Shown here one piece after another: positions 45,824 to 57,104 of a stretch of 64,000 nucleotides of DNA. The position numbers and the translations under genes are program-made. The DNA is taken from NCBI GenBank assembly GCA_023052935.1, contig CM041293.1, positions 178,546,789 through 178,610,788 of the forward strand, read 5' to 3'. The notes beneath the pieces were generated by a model, which was not told the DNA's origin, searched no databases, and saw nothing but the letters and a program-made list of their open reading frames with translations. How positions within the stretch are numbered: position 1 is the stretch's first letter; each line of letters opens with the position of its first letter. The DNA is from Piezodorus guildinii (Eukaryota > Arthropoda > Insecta > Hemiptera > Pentatomidae).

Positions 45824-47101
45824 CCTAGAGCCATTACATTCCTTACATATATTTTTAACTGTATCCTACGCACTACCTATTTCCCTCTGTTGTGGAAACA
45901 CTCGACTATCATCCTTTTCCTAAAACCAGGCAAACCATCCAACTGTACGTCATCCTACATACCTATTAGCCTTCTTCCGATCCTCTCCAAAATCTTCGAA
46001 AAACTCCTATTAAAACGAATCCTAGCCAAATTTCACAATTTTCCTTCACACCAGTTTGGATTCCGTCCTCAACATTCCACGGTTCAGCAAGGACTCCGAG
46101 TTGTAGACCACATTTCCTCCGCCCTTGAGTGCAAGGAGTATTGTTCGGGTGCCTTTCTGGACATAGCGCAAGCTTTTGACCGGGTGTGGCACCCGGGACT
46201 GCTCTTTAAGCTCAAAACCCATTTACCTCAATCCTTATACCTAATCCTCCGATCCTATTTATCCAACCGCTCCTTCCGAGTTCGCTGTGGTTCCGAATTT
46301 TACGAACAATATACTGTTGAGGCCGGTGTTCCTCAAGGCAGCGTCTTAGGACCCGTCCTCTACATCCTCTTCATCGCCGATATCCCTACCGATCCCAATA
46401 CCTTTCTGGCAACATTTGCTGATGACACAGCCATTTTATCATCCAATTCCGATCCTGAAGCAGCATCGCTAAATCTCCAAAAGCACCTTTCCCTTGTCGA
46501 AGACTGGTGCAATGCTTGGCGCATTAAGGTGAACGAAAGCAAATGCACTCACGTCACATTCACCCTTCGACGCAAATCCTGTCCAACAGTTAATTTCAAT
46601 TCCATACCGCTTCCTTCCTCAGACACAGTCCGGTATCTCGGCTTTTTACTAGACAAAAGACTGACGTGGAACCCACGTACAAGTCTAAAAAGAAAAGAAT
46701 TCAACCGCAGATTCGGCCAGTTATACAGACTACTAAACAGAAAATCTCATCTTACAGTTGACAACAAATTACTAATATACAAGACAGTACTGAAACCTAT
46801 ATGGACCTACGGACTTGAACTGTGGGGATCAGCTAAACATTGTAACATCAAACGCATCCAATCCTTCCAATCCAAAGTCCTCCGAACAATAGTTAATGCT
46901 CCTTATTACGTTACCAACTGTACCCTACACCATGACCTTAATATTCCGTTTGTTTTAGACCTGGTACCATCCAAATTTTCCAAATTTCATCAGAACCTTA
47001 GTCATCATCCTAACCCTCTAGCGCAATCCCTACCCAGCACCACCCATCCCTACAATCCTCCTCGAAGATTGAAACGGCAGTGGCCACGAGACCTATTGTA
47101 A
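45824..47101 (+). CDS. Jk1 ORF2, 5'-truncated reverse transcriptase (Jockey clade)
   Basis: Open in one frame from the insertion breakpoint to the stop, 425 codons without a break. No ATG belongs to the original start. Motifs: LLWKHSTIILFLKPGKPSN (RT 0/1), FRPQHSTVQQGL, AFLDIAQAFDRVWHPGLLFK (A), AGVPQGSVLGPVLYILFIAD (B), TFADDTAILS (C; both Asp present), VRYLGFLLDKRLTWNP (D/E), KPIWTYGLELWG (thumb), and the ending PPRRLKRQWPRDLL. Endonuclease and ORF1 were lost at insertion, so it is probably dead on arrival but unmutated since. It is the reference for Jk1 pieces elsewhere. Confidence 0.93.
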   Translation, partial: PRAITFLTYIFNCILRTTYFPLLWKHSTIILFLKPGKPSNCTSSYIPISLLPILSKIFEKLLLKRILAKFHNFPSHQFGFRPQHSTVQQGLRVVDHISSALECKEYCSGAFLDIAQAFDRVWHPGLLFKLKTHLPQSLYLILRSYLSNRSFRVRCGSEFYEQYTVEAGVPQGSVLGPVLYILFIADIPTDPNTFLATFADDTAILSSNSDPEAASLNLQKHLSLVEDWCNAWRIKVNESKCTHVTFTLRRKSCPTVNFNSIPLPSSDTVRYLGFLLDKRLTWNPRTSLKRKEFNRRFGQLYRLLNRKSHLTVDNKLLIYKTVLKPIWTYGLELWGSAKHCNIKRIQSFQSKVLRTIVNAPYYVTNCTLHHDLNIPFVLDLVPSKFSKFHQNLSHHPNPLAQSLPSTTHPYNPPRRLKRQWPRDLL

Positions 47102-47576
47102 ACATTTAAACTGGAGTTCTGACAATGGTCAGATCCTCCACTCATGTACGGTATGTTTGTGGCTACAGCGCCCTAAATCAGCCTCTACTGGCTCAGACCA
47201 GTGATGCGGCTGAGATAGAGGCGCTGGGATCTCTTGGATTCCGCTTTTTCCTCCACAAGTGGAGGGAAAAGCGCTTGCTGGGGTCCCTTTAGCAATTGTA
47301 TACATTGTATATAGTTATGATTGTGTGTAAGATGTTTATTTATTTGCCAACTTTTTATTTATCTCAATAATAGGTTTTTGTTTCGATTTGTTTTGTTTTT
47401 TATTTATTATTATTATTTTATTGTATATATATGAATTTATTTATGTTCTATTTTATGTAATTTGACCATTATTATTATTTTCTCTATATATAGTATGAAT
47501 GTGGTCTCTTATCAATATTATTATTGTTCATTTTGTAACAAATTGTAATATATCTCAATAAAAATAATAAAAAAAA
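45824..47576 (+). mobile_element. Jk1 insertion, young, 12-bp target duplication
   Basis: Flanked by AATAATGTCTCA (45812-45823 and 47577-47588). 1753 bp, 5' truncated, with a full 3' untranslated region and an A-rich tail. The 3' part is shared with the fragment at 23.1 kb. Confidence 0.95.
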
Positions 47577-47873
47577 AATAATGTCTCATCCCTTTTTATT
47601 TTATTTTATTTTATTTTATTGATACAGGCAATCCACAACGTAGGTGATGTTTGCCGACGTAAAATATTGCTATTTCAAATATATTACCAATAACAGTTCA
47701 TAGTTATATAGATTGAGAAGGTAGGTATGAAAGGTAGGTAGGAATATGGAGAAGGTTAATTAATTGAGTGATAAACATAATTTAATTGCAATAAAAATAC
47801 AACTGGAAGAAAAAATCAAAATATTAAGCATAAATTATTCATGATAAAATAAAAATCAGTATACTTCGGGGCA

Positions 47874-50800
47874 TTAGATGGATTCATATAATTTATTTCT
47901 TTTTAAATGATCAAATAAATGTGGGATGTGTGTACTGTTGTCATTTAATAGAGTATTCAAATGATATGGAAGGTCGACACCTATCAGTTGCCTGCAGTCT
48001 GTCAGTAAGTGTTTTATAGTGATTGGTACGTTACACTGTTCACAGTAATGTCTTGGTGTTCTAGTCAGTAAATGTTGGTGCGTTAGTCGTGAGTGTCCTA
48101 TTCTGAGTCTTGTTAATATTACTTCCTCTCTTCTATTGTTTTGTACAGATGATTTCCACGGAAATACTGTTTCTTTTATTTCCCTGAGTTTATTATCCCT
48201 TTCTTTAGTCCAATTAAACTGCCATTTGTCCATGATTAATAATTTTATAAGCCTATAGAGATCATTATGTGGAGTGTCCAAGCAATCGGACGGAGGAAGC
48301 AACGACGCCGCCTTCGCCACCTCATCTGCTTGACAATTTTCATATATCCCTGCGTGGCTTGGGATCCAAACAAATAGAATTGATCTATTTGACAAATTTA
48401 ACATGTAAACGAATTGCAGAATGAGAATACCGATGGGATGTGTTGTATACACGTTCTTCAGGAAAAGTAAAGAGCTCAATGAGTCGGTGAAGAGAACAAT
48501 GTCAGTTTTACCCTCTCTGTAATAAGCTTCCCTAAGTCCCAGGTATATCGCAGTTAGCTCAGCTGTAAAGGAACTACATTCAGGCGGAAGGCTAGTTTGA
48601 ACCGAGAAATCATCAACTATTGCTGCGGATCCAACACTATTGGCGCTTTTCGACCCATCAGTAAAAACAATAGTATATCCTGTATATCTTTCTAAGAATT
48701 CATAAAAGTATTTTTTTATGGTGCTACTTTCTCTCGAATAATGACGGAATTTATAATTAATATCAATCGAGGGAATGTGCCAAGGTGGAATTTTTAAGAA
48801 GGATTGCTGGAAAATTCGCGGAATTACAAAATTATTTTCGAGTAATAGAATTTTTAGGCGTACATTAAAAGGTTTTGGAAATTTTTTCTTGGCTAGATAT
48901 TTGTGGAATAATGGGTTTTCGTCTGGTATGCTTGAGCATTCTGTTCCGGGTAATGCTTTCATATTTACGGCTTGTTTTAATATCAAAATATATCGCCTGT
49001 ATTCTAAGGGCGGTTCGCCAGCTTCGGCGCATAGGCTATCAGTTGGGCTTGTCCTGAACGCGCCAGTAGCTATACGGATACCAGCGTGATGAATCCGATC
49101 TAATAGTCTTAGTATTGTAGGTGAGGCAGAGGAATAGGCGATACAACCATAGTCTAGTAGGGATCTGACGTATGCTCTATAAAACAGAAATAACGTTGTC
49201 CTATCAGCTCCCCATTTAGTGCTATTAAGAACTTTAAGGAAATTTAGAGCCTTCAAGCATTTATTAAAAAGATATTTAATGTGAGGAATCCAGGTCAGCT
49301 TGTGATCAAATATCATTCCCAAAAATTTAATGGATGTTACGTTTGTTATTTCTGTTATTTAATTTTATTTTTGGCACTGGTACATTCCTTTTTCTGCTAA
49401 ATACTATTAATTTTGTTTTTTCAGCTGAAATTACAAAACCTGTCTTGCGTTGCCAAATTTCCAAGTCATTCATTATAGATTGCAAATGGTCAGTTGCTAA
49501 TTTGATAGAGTTAGAAGTAAGGTATATTAAGATGTCATCTACGAATAACAGAGCTTTAGCTGGTTTAGAGATATAGTTAGTAATTCCGTCAATGGCCATT
49601 TTAAAAAGAGTTGGACTTAACACGCATCCTTGCGGTACACCGTTGATTTGGTATTTTTTTTGAGAAAGGGATGTTCCTATTCGCACTTGAAATTGACGAT
49701 AAGATAAAAAATTAATGATAAATTGAGTAAAGTGTCCTTGAATTCCCCAAGCCAGTAATTTCTCAATTATTAGTCGCTTCCAAACTGTATCAAAAGCTTT
49801 CTCGATGTCAATAGATATAGCTATTGTTAATGAGTTAGATAAAAAGGAATCGGAGACAGCTTGTTGAAGTTTTAGTATATTGTGAATTGTACTATGATGC
49901 TTCCTGAATCCACATTGTCTGTCCGAAATAAGTTTATTTTTTCCTATGAACCAATTTAATCTATTATTGAGAATTCTCTCCATGAGTTTGCCTACGCAAC
50001 TAGTTAATGCTATTGGCCGGTAACTTGAGGACGTGTTTTTGTCTTTATTTCCTTTGAGAATTGGAATGATAATTGCATTTCTCCAAACATCGGGGTATGT
50101 ACCGTTTTTATAAATATCATTCATAAGGGTTAATAACTTAGATTTACCCGATGACGGCAATTTTTTTAGAAAATCGTAAGGAATATTATCTGAACCAGGA
50201 GATCGGGATTTTGATTTATTTAAGGCGTTATCTAACTCACTATACGTTATTGGAGTATTTAAAGGATGGGTTGTTTGATTTATCAATATTGGTACGGATT
50301 CAATTTTCAATTTATGTTTAGTGAAATTTAGGTCGTAATGAGTGTCATCAGAGATTTTAAAAAATGTTTGAGCTAATAGGTCAGCAATTTTTTGGTGGTC
50401 TGTTACAATACCATATTCCGTTCTTATTCCCGTTATAGTAGAAAATCGTTTGTGATTTAGCATATTAATTTTAGACCATACCTCACTAGCTGGAGTGTTA
50501 TGGTTTAAAGATTCTAAAAATGTGCGCCACGATAATTTCTTTTTTTTCCACAATTAATCGTTTGGTGCGCGCTTTCGACTGTTTGTATAGTAGTAAATTC
50601 GTATCATTAGGACATTTTATAAATTTCCTAAATGCACGTTTTCGACACCTAATAGCTTTTGCGCAGTCATTGTCCCACCAAGGAATAGGGATTTTTCTGT
50701 CATTACGAAATTTTACCTTTGGAATGGATTTTTCAGCTGATTTCATGACCAGGTCATTAAAACCATCAACGTCTAAATTAATTTCTTTAATATTCTGAGA

Positions 50801-51541
50801 TAGTTCAATGAAAGCAATCTGAAATTTATCCCAGTCTGCATTCTTTGTTTGCCAAATCTTAGCTGTACACTGTGTTTTGTCGGTGATACGCGTGGAGAGA
50901 AGGGAGGTAACTATGGGAGTGTGGTCACTTGAATGGAAGTCATTTAGGGTTTTCCATTCAAGCTTGGTCAAAATAGAAGGCGAGCATGCAGTAATATCTA
51001 TATGGCTAAATGAACCATACCTGGGGCACATGTATGTAGGAGAGTCGTCATTAAGAACAATGAGATCGTGCTCATCTAGAATTTTTAGTATTTGGTGGCC
51101 TCTATGATTTGTCGCATCAGAGCCCCAACATGTATTTCGAGCATTAGCATCGGCAAAAATAATTTTTGGGTTCGGTAATTGACAAATTAAATTATTTAAT
51201 TCATTTTGATCTATTATTTCTCCCGGCGGAAGATATAGAGAACATAATGTTATCCTGGAGGGGCAATGGATAGAGACAGCTACAGCCTGTAGGGCAGTAG
51301 AGCATTTGACTTCCTCGCAATAGAGGTTGTCTCTAACACAAATGGCTACCCCGCCACAGGATATTTTTCCGAATTCATAATCCCTTCGATATGCGAGATA
51401 CCCAGGGATAGAGAGTTTATGTTTAGAAGAGAGCTTTATTTCCTGAAGACATATAACTGATATATCATGTTCAGATAATATTATTTGCAAGTCAGCTCTA
51501 TGTTGAGGGAAACTATTAATATTCCATTGCATGAATTTCAT
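47874..51541 (-). pseudogene. I-type ORF2 polyprotein, two frameshifts
   Basis: Piece 1 (51541-50498): APE endonuclease with MQWNINS, CLQEIK, FADANARN, SHIDIT and SSDHTP, all key residues present. Piece 2 (50553-49327): RT with AIIIPILKGNKD, SIDIEKAFDTVWK, NGVPQGCVLSPTLFKMA and LLFVDDILIY. The FVDD form is seen in related elements. Piece 3 (49322-47874): LTWIPHIKYLF, RNase H (FTDGSKSANS, FTAELTAIYLGL, FTDSLSSLLFL, WIPSHAGIYENCQADEVA), RREEVILTRLRIGHSRL and CEQCNVPITIKHLLTDC. The first shift falls in an A8 run (about 50545), the second near 49360. Otherwise complete, about 1,220 codons. Confidence 0.93.
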
Positions 51542-51846
51542 GTAAAGCTAAATAGGAAAAAAAAAAAAATGAAAACATTTAAGTTAATTTTAGTCTTATA
51601 AAAAAAAAAATCAAAATAATAATAAATAGAATGGATCAATACACACAGAAACATACACTTTAACCGACATACATGTATAGTATATAGAAAAAAACAACAT
51701 GTATAATGGAAATGATAATAAATAGCTGAATTGTTAAAACCATATTTAGTTGTTATGAATGAAAACATATGATATAATGGATAACAGTAATAAAGGTTAA
51801 ATTTTGTTGACATAAAAATAAAAGAAAGGGAATTTAAAGGTCTTTA

Positions 51847-53262
51847 CTATTTCCATCGTCTGTTATGCGTTTTACGTTTTGGTTTAATAGAGGTGTTACC
51901 TGATTTACTTGTCACAGATTGTACTGTCTTGTCGGTGTCATGTACTAGTGCTATAACTGATTGTTTGGTGAATGAGCATGGGGATGAATTTGAACTGATA
52001 TTAGTAATATTATTTGAAATATCATTTACCTGTGTTTTACTTCGGCAACCATTTACATCTGAATTTTCATGAAATGCTTCGAATTTGTAAGTAGTTTCGC
52101 CAGAGCCAGTACAATTGTCCGGCTTGTCTTCTGCATTATCCATTTGAACAGCTATGTCTTGTTGGTCAGTCAAGGAGTTCAGCTGAAACTTTTCTTGATC
52201 CTGTGAGGTTGAAACTTCAACTGAATTAGGTTTTAAGTAATGGTTGTCTGGAGTAGTTTTCAGATTTGCTTCGGTGGCACACAGACGTTTTTCTAGTTTT
52301 TCGATTGAGGTTAATAGTCTGCATAACAAATCATTTTCGATGTTTGCGCTGTTACTAGATATTTTAGCATAAGACCTTTGATTTGTAGTTAGAATCTTAC
52401 GTTTTGCTTCTCCGTACGAGATTTTCTGAGTTACCATATTTTTTCTTATTTGAAATTCTGTTTGATACACCGGACAAGTTTTATCCCATACAGGATGGTT
52501 ACCGTCACAGGCATAACATCTAGTTTCGGTACAAGTGTTTTCATGCTTAGGTTTTGCACATTTACCACAGATGGGTTCTAAATTACATTCTTTGTGGTAC
52601 TGATACGTCTGACAGTTGAAGCAGCGATAAGGAATTGGTATGTATGCTTGAATTGGAATAGAGAGATAACCTATTTTTATTTTGGTCGGTAGTGTTGGGA
52701 TTGAAAATGTCAATTGGAATAAGGTTTGAAATGATTTTTTTAACTGAATGCGTTTAATTCCACAGACATGTTGGTCCTGTAGATCTTCTAAAAGTTCAGC
52801 GTCAGTGACATAATCTAAATCTGAACTGAAAAATATTCCTTTGCAATAATTTAATGAAAGGTGAGGTTCGACCGTCAACGCGTAGCTACCGACGCTCTTC
52901 ATTTGTCTCACTGTTGCTGCAGCGTGGTTTGTGAGGCATTCAATTAATAGCTTACCTGAATTTCCAAGTTTTCTAATAATTATGTCTTTCGTTTGGGTTG
53001 TTATGCATTTGTTGACATATATAGGACTAATATTGTTAAAATTTTTGCCGGTTTCTTGAATACTAAGTACATAATATCTAGGTAATAAGTTTTGATTCTT
53101 ACGTGCCTGGTTTTCATTGATAGTCTGTTCTGCCCATGAATTCTTCATTCTATAATCTTCACTAACACTAATTGGACCTTCTTCCATGCTTTTACTATTT
53201 CTGTCACTATTAAAACTATGTAAATTTTCAAAATGTTCGGAGAGCTTTTTTCTTGTAATCAT
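51847..53262 (-). CDS. I-type ORF1 (Gag-like nucleic-acid-binding protein)
   Basis: 471 codons, uninterrupted, from ATG 53262 (MITRKKLSEHFENLHSFN). The N-terminal half is polar with an RRM-like stretch (LLEDLQDQHVCGIKRIQLK). Residues about 205-265 form a Cys/His-rich array: CFNCQTYQYHKEC, CGKCAKPKHENTC and CYACDGNHPVWDKTC. The C-terminal part is Asn/Ser/Lys-rich and low-complexity, ending in basic KPKRKTHNRRWK. ORF1 proteins of this type coat element RNA. It starts four bases inside the insertion. A nearby GTG is less likely as start. Confidence 0.9.
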   Translation of the reverse strand: MITRKKLSEHFENLHSFNSDRNSKSMEEGPISVSEDYRMKNSWAEQTINENQARKNQNLLPRYYVLSIQETGKNFNNISPIYVNKCITTQTKDIIIRKLGNSGKLLIECLTNHAAATVRQMKSVGSYALTVEPHLSLNYCKGIFFSSDLDYVTDAELLEDLQDQHVCGIKRIQLKKSFQTLFQLTFSIPTLPTKIKIGYLSIPIQAYIPIPYRCFNCQTYQYHKECNLEPICGKCAKPKHENTCTETRCYACDGNHPVWDKTCPVYQTEFQIRKNMVTQKISYGEAKRKILTTNQRSYAKISSNSANIENDLLCRLLTSIEKLEKRLCATEANLKTTPDNHYLKPNSVEVSTSQDQEKFQLNSLTDQQDIAVQMDNAEDKPDNCTGSGETTYKFEAFHENSDVNGCRSKTQVNDISNNITNISSNSSPCSFTKQSVIALVHDTDKTVQSVTSKSGNTSIKPKRKTHNRRWK

Positions 53263-53559
53263 CACTTCTCATCCCTTTTTAGTCAATCACTATTAACAAT
53301 TTAAAATTTAATTAATTTAAACATTCAACAAACACAAATATCACAATTAATCAATTCATAATCACACTATAACAATTTAAACAGTATTACATCTCTATTT
53401 ACGTAAAAACATCTCCTAATATTGTCAATTTTTTTTATAAATCCTTATTTGATTTAATAATGGTCATTCTTTTATGCATTGATTGTTACAATTTTAACTA
53501 TGAATTATGGAATATGAAGAATAAATTAATGTTTATTAAAAGAAGAGATTGTTCCAAAA

Positions 53560-54015
53560 TAGCTTAATTAATACTTTTACTTTTTCGAAAATACAAAATT
53601 ACATAATTAAGTACCCTACTTTAGAGGAAGAAAACTTAAAATATTAGCATTTAAGCACGTCAGACTATTTCAATCATAATGAAACCTACATCGTATCAAA
53701 GCTTATTAAAAATTTACATCGATACGAGTTTAATAAAACAATGGCAAATGTATGGTATAAATTAGTTCTTCTGGTTAGCCGATTTTGATAGAAATGTTGC
53801 TGTAACATCTTGGGCGTATAGGTATCTTCAATATATAAATTCTATATTATAAGACTTTTCATTTTCGTGTTGGACCATACACAGACAAAGAACATTTTAC
53901 GGGACTTGGTTATTTGGAACTCAAAGGACTCTAAACGTGTATTTTCGTTGAAAAATGGAACTCAAAAATTTTCACGATCGCAATACTTTTCCTTACTCTA
54001 TATTTCTTATATAGG
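53560..54015 (-). repeat. DR1 (minus), right part of the split copy
   Basis: TTTAGAGGAAGAAAACTTAA, TTTCAATCATAATGAAACC and ACGATCGCAATACTTTTCC match DR1. It ends TCTTATATAGGTAATTGAAA, the left terminus. It completes the part at 45490-45742. Confidence 0.75.
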
Positions 54016-54529
54016 TAATTGAAAAAAAAAAATCAACTTGTATTAGTAGTTTGTTAGATGTTGGCCTAAATAAAGCAAAAATTACTTGATTATATCGTGG
54101 GTGTGTTTTTTTTTTTCAATTATTAGCATTATTTAGGACATCATCATGGAAACTAATCTACCTACAAAAAGCCGAATTTCATGAGAATTGCACTTGGCAT
54201 ACAACAGCGAGGCTTAAGGATCTTCGTTGTACTTGATGAGACTTGGTGTATAAATAGATTAATTTGTTTTTAGGGAAATCTCTTTACAAACAGAGCCTGA
54301 CCTAGTGATGCAATTATAGCAGATAATACAAATTACAAGCAATATTACTAATATAACCAGCTGACCTGACAGTCGTTCTGTCTCAACTATCAACATTGGA
54401 TTCGCATTGATATAATTATTTGAAATAATCTTTTTTGCATAACACATCACATTCCATTACCTATTTTGTTAAAATAAATTTAAGAATTATTAAATACATT
54501 TAACTTTATTATGAACAGTGACTAGAACT
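54016..54529. other. Spacer, nothing recognised
   Basis: No feature identified. Confidence 0.45.
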
Positions 54530-54690
54530 GTACAGTGATCACTCATTAGTCATCAAAATCCATGAATACCTTACTGTTCTAAGAACACTCCAAAAATACG
54601 TCGAATTCCTCTCTATACCTTCCCATGTTGGGATTAAATACAACGAGAAAGATGAAAAACTAGCAAAAGAAGGGCTGTGTTAGTTACTTC
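54530..54690 (+). pseudogene. RNase H remnant of a non-LTR element
   Basis: One frame reads LYSDHSLVIKIHEYLTVLR and then LSIPSHVGIKYNEKDEKLA, matching the last two RNase H motifs (S-D-S and PSHVGIxGNExADxLA) with substitutions. No RT or tail is attached. Confidence 0.6.
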
Positions 54691-54819
54691 TGCTTCGTGG
54701 GGCGGGACCAGACTGTTTCACGTTCCGACGTGTTTAATGTGATATTGTTTTGATAACAGTCATGACATACACATATGACTTGAAGGAGTAATTATGGAAA
54801 TGCTTAAAAAAAGTCTAGT

Positions 54820-55112
54820 ACTATTATTTATTATTAAAAATAATTCTTATATTATTATTTATTATTAAAAGTAATTCTTATATTATTATTTATTATTAAA
54901 AGTAATTCTTTTATTATTATTTATTATTAAAAATAATTCTTATATTATTATTCATTATTAAAAGTATTTCTTATATTATTATTAATTATTAAAAATAATG
55001 CTTATATTATTATTTATTATTAAAAGTAATTCTTATATTATTATTTATTATTAAAAGTAATTCTTATATTATTATTTATTATTAAAAGTAATTCTTATAT
55101 ATTATTAAAAGT
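54820..55112. repeat. 31-bp minisatellite
   Basis: About nine tandem units of TAATTCTTATATTATTATTT followed by ATTATTAAAAG, with occasional A/G and T/C differences. Interrupted by a Jockey insertion; two further units lie at 56123-56190. Confidence 0.93.
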
Positions 55113-56122
55113 TGGCACCAGGGACTGCTTTACAAACTCCGTCAATTCCTCACCCCTACATATTTCCTCTTAATGCGTTCCTACCTTACTGGCAGAACCT
55201 TTAAGGTAAACCACAACTTTTCCTACTCATCCACATTTTCCCTATCTGCTGGAGTGCCTCAAGTAGTAGTATCTTAGGTCCTATCCTCTACTCCCTTTAT
55301 ACAGCTGACATTCCACTCCATCCTCGCACTGGCCTCAATACTTATGCTGATGACACGTGTGTCTTATCCGTCCATAATGATCCAACTACTGCATCCCAAA
55401 CCCTTCAGTCCCACATCAAAGCCATTGAAAAATGGTGTCAAAATTGGAGGATTAAAATAAATCCCACCAAATAACCTTTACCCTTCGTCGCATACCGATG
55501 ACTTCCTGTCCCCCAGTATCCTTTAATAACATTACCCTTACTTCTGTAGAACGAATCCGATACCTAGGTCTCCATCTTGACAAGCGCCTTACTCGGAATC
55601 CTCACACAAGACTGAAACGACAAGAAACTGCTCAAAGATATCGATTACTACAACACTTACTAGACAAACGTTCAAAACTTCCAGAACATATGGAATCGAG
55701 CTTTGGGGCTCTACGAAACCATCTAATTCCTCCCGCATCCAGTCCCTACAATACAAAATCCTTCGCAAAATCCTGAATGCTCCTTATTTTGTCAAAAATC
55801 AACTCCTCCATGATGACCTAAACATCCCATTTGTTGCAGACATAGCCCGTGATAGATACTCCTCTTTCCATTCTAAACTCCCTGCCCATAAAAACCCACT
55901 TGTCCGTAATTTATCTTTCTTTGATATCCAAGATAACCCTCCAAGGCGACTGAAAAGAAGGTGGCCTCGGGACCTACTGTATTAAAATAGTTAGTGAAGT
56001 GCTACCACTGGATGGTTCTTTCTCAAGACATTTTCATGACTGTTTATATTCATTCTACATATTTACTTATTGTATTCTTTAGTACAGTTGTAAATTACTA
56101 TAAATAAATAAATAAAAAAAAA
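55113..56122 (+). mobile_element. Jk2 insertion inside the minisatellite
   Basis: Flanked by ATTATTAAAAGT (55101-55112 and 56123-56134), a unit boundary of the minisatellite. It starts in RT motif A (WHQGLLYKL), carries YADDTCVLS at about 55346, a C-terminus in several frames (55498-55776 MTSCPPVSFNNITL; RRLKRRWPRDLLY near 55950) and an A-tail. Confidence 0.9.
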
Positions 56123-56190
56123 ATTATTAAAAGTAATTCTTATATTATTATTTATTATTAAAAATAGTTCTTATATTATATTCTTATTTA
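56123..56190. repeat. 31-bp minisatellite, right remnant
   Basis: Two units identical in pattern to 54820-55112, displaced by the Jockey insertion. Confidence 0.85.
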
Positions 56191-57104
56191 TGAGGATAAA
56201 AGTTTGAAATGAAATCACGCACAGCCAAATAAAATTCTTTAAGAAGAGTAATCAAATCAAATTAACGAATAAGAGTCCTTTGAGGGAGCATGTTGAAAGT
56301 TTTAATATATTTAATAAATAAACCCTTATGCATGTTTATTCCCAAAACATTTAATATAGAGAAAAATATAAAAAACTTATTTGAAAACAAGTGACTCAAC
56401 TGTGATGCACGTCGCCCCACGGGATTGTTAAGCATTACCCACCGGTGGGTCACCCCGTGCCACTAAACAGACAAGTATGACCCACCGGCGGGAACGTATT
56501 AATAAATGACTGCGTTACATGTTAATATGAATTTTTGTTATTGTTTTGTGTAAGTGAACATATACCTAAATTAGTACTGTGCAATAACAAAACACCCAGT
56601 ACATATATAATTCAATTAGCCGTTATAGCGTCACCAATTAGCAACCTTTTGTTCAACTTATTTATACAGGAGCGAGGGATGTGGTTCAATCACTACAGAA
56701 CTAAGGACCTTGGGGAATGATGTAGGTTCAGCTTCTCGGAATAATACCAATTAGCGCTTAAATAAAACGAGCGTCACGGTTAATCCAATAACCTTTGATC
56801 CAATAAAAGCCAAAGCCGGTGCTTAACGTTTCTCTGAAGGCGGTGTTTTATTTCGGTTGGAGGGTATTATGTCAGGCCTCATCCCATTGGCACGCTTTCG
56901 TTTTAAAAGAGTTGGGAATCGAAAATCGGCTTCATTAGTCAAGAATTAACCCGCAAAAAAGAATCTATAGGATGTTTTTTTATACTAAAGCATGTTGAAT
57001 TAAATCTGCTCCTTTATTGATTGTTTGTTCATAGATTTTTTTATTTAAATAGCATCTTTATTTAAATCAAATTACAGACATGTTACAGTGCAAGTACAAG
57101 TTAA
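56191..57104. other. Spacer with a short GC-rich palindrome block
   Basis: 56400-56510 holds ACCCACCGGTGGGT (a perfect 14-bp palindrome) and GACCCACCGGCGGG, bracketed by TTAA on both sides (about 56428 and 56499). It may be a piggyBac-type remnant. 56640-56960 is moderately GC-rich and unidentified. No gene seen. Confidence 0.4.

Larger units (their letters stand above)
47599..53266 (-). mobile_element. Nearly full-length I-type non-LTR retrotransposon
   Basis: 5668 bp flanked by TCTCATCCCTTTTTA (47584-47598 and 53267-53281). Two ORFs in the standard order: ORF1 with CCHC knuckles, then ORF2 with APE endonuclease, RT, RNase H and a CCHC-like tail. The 3' end is an AATAAA-like repeat. The 5' end lies only four bases before the first ORF1 ATG, so the internal promoter/5' untranslated region appears lost or unusually short. 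Confidence 0.95.
45743..53559. mobile_element. TIR element carrying nested Jockey and I insertions
   Basis: About 55-bp terminal inverted repeats with about 3 mismatches: TTTTGGAACAATCTCTTCTT at 45743 and its inverse ending at 53559. Without the insertions it is about 0.36 kb and non-coding, so a MITE. It sits inside DR1, perhaps with a TA duplication. The interior is 45796-45823 and 53282-53500. Confidence 0.75.

Noticed and set aside
51538..51813. Minus-strand 91-codon ORF between ORF1 and ORF2 of the I-type element
   Set aside because: It is the AT-rich spacer between the two ORFs, low-complexity, with no homology signal.
54820..55112. Regular repeats suggestive of a CRISPR array
   Set aside because: Units are contiguous 31-bp tandems with no unique spacers, in a eukaryotic repeat setting.
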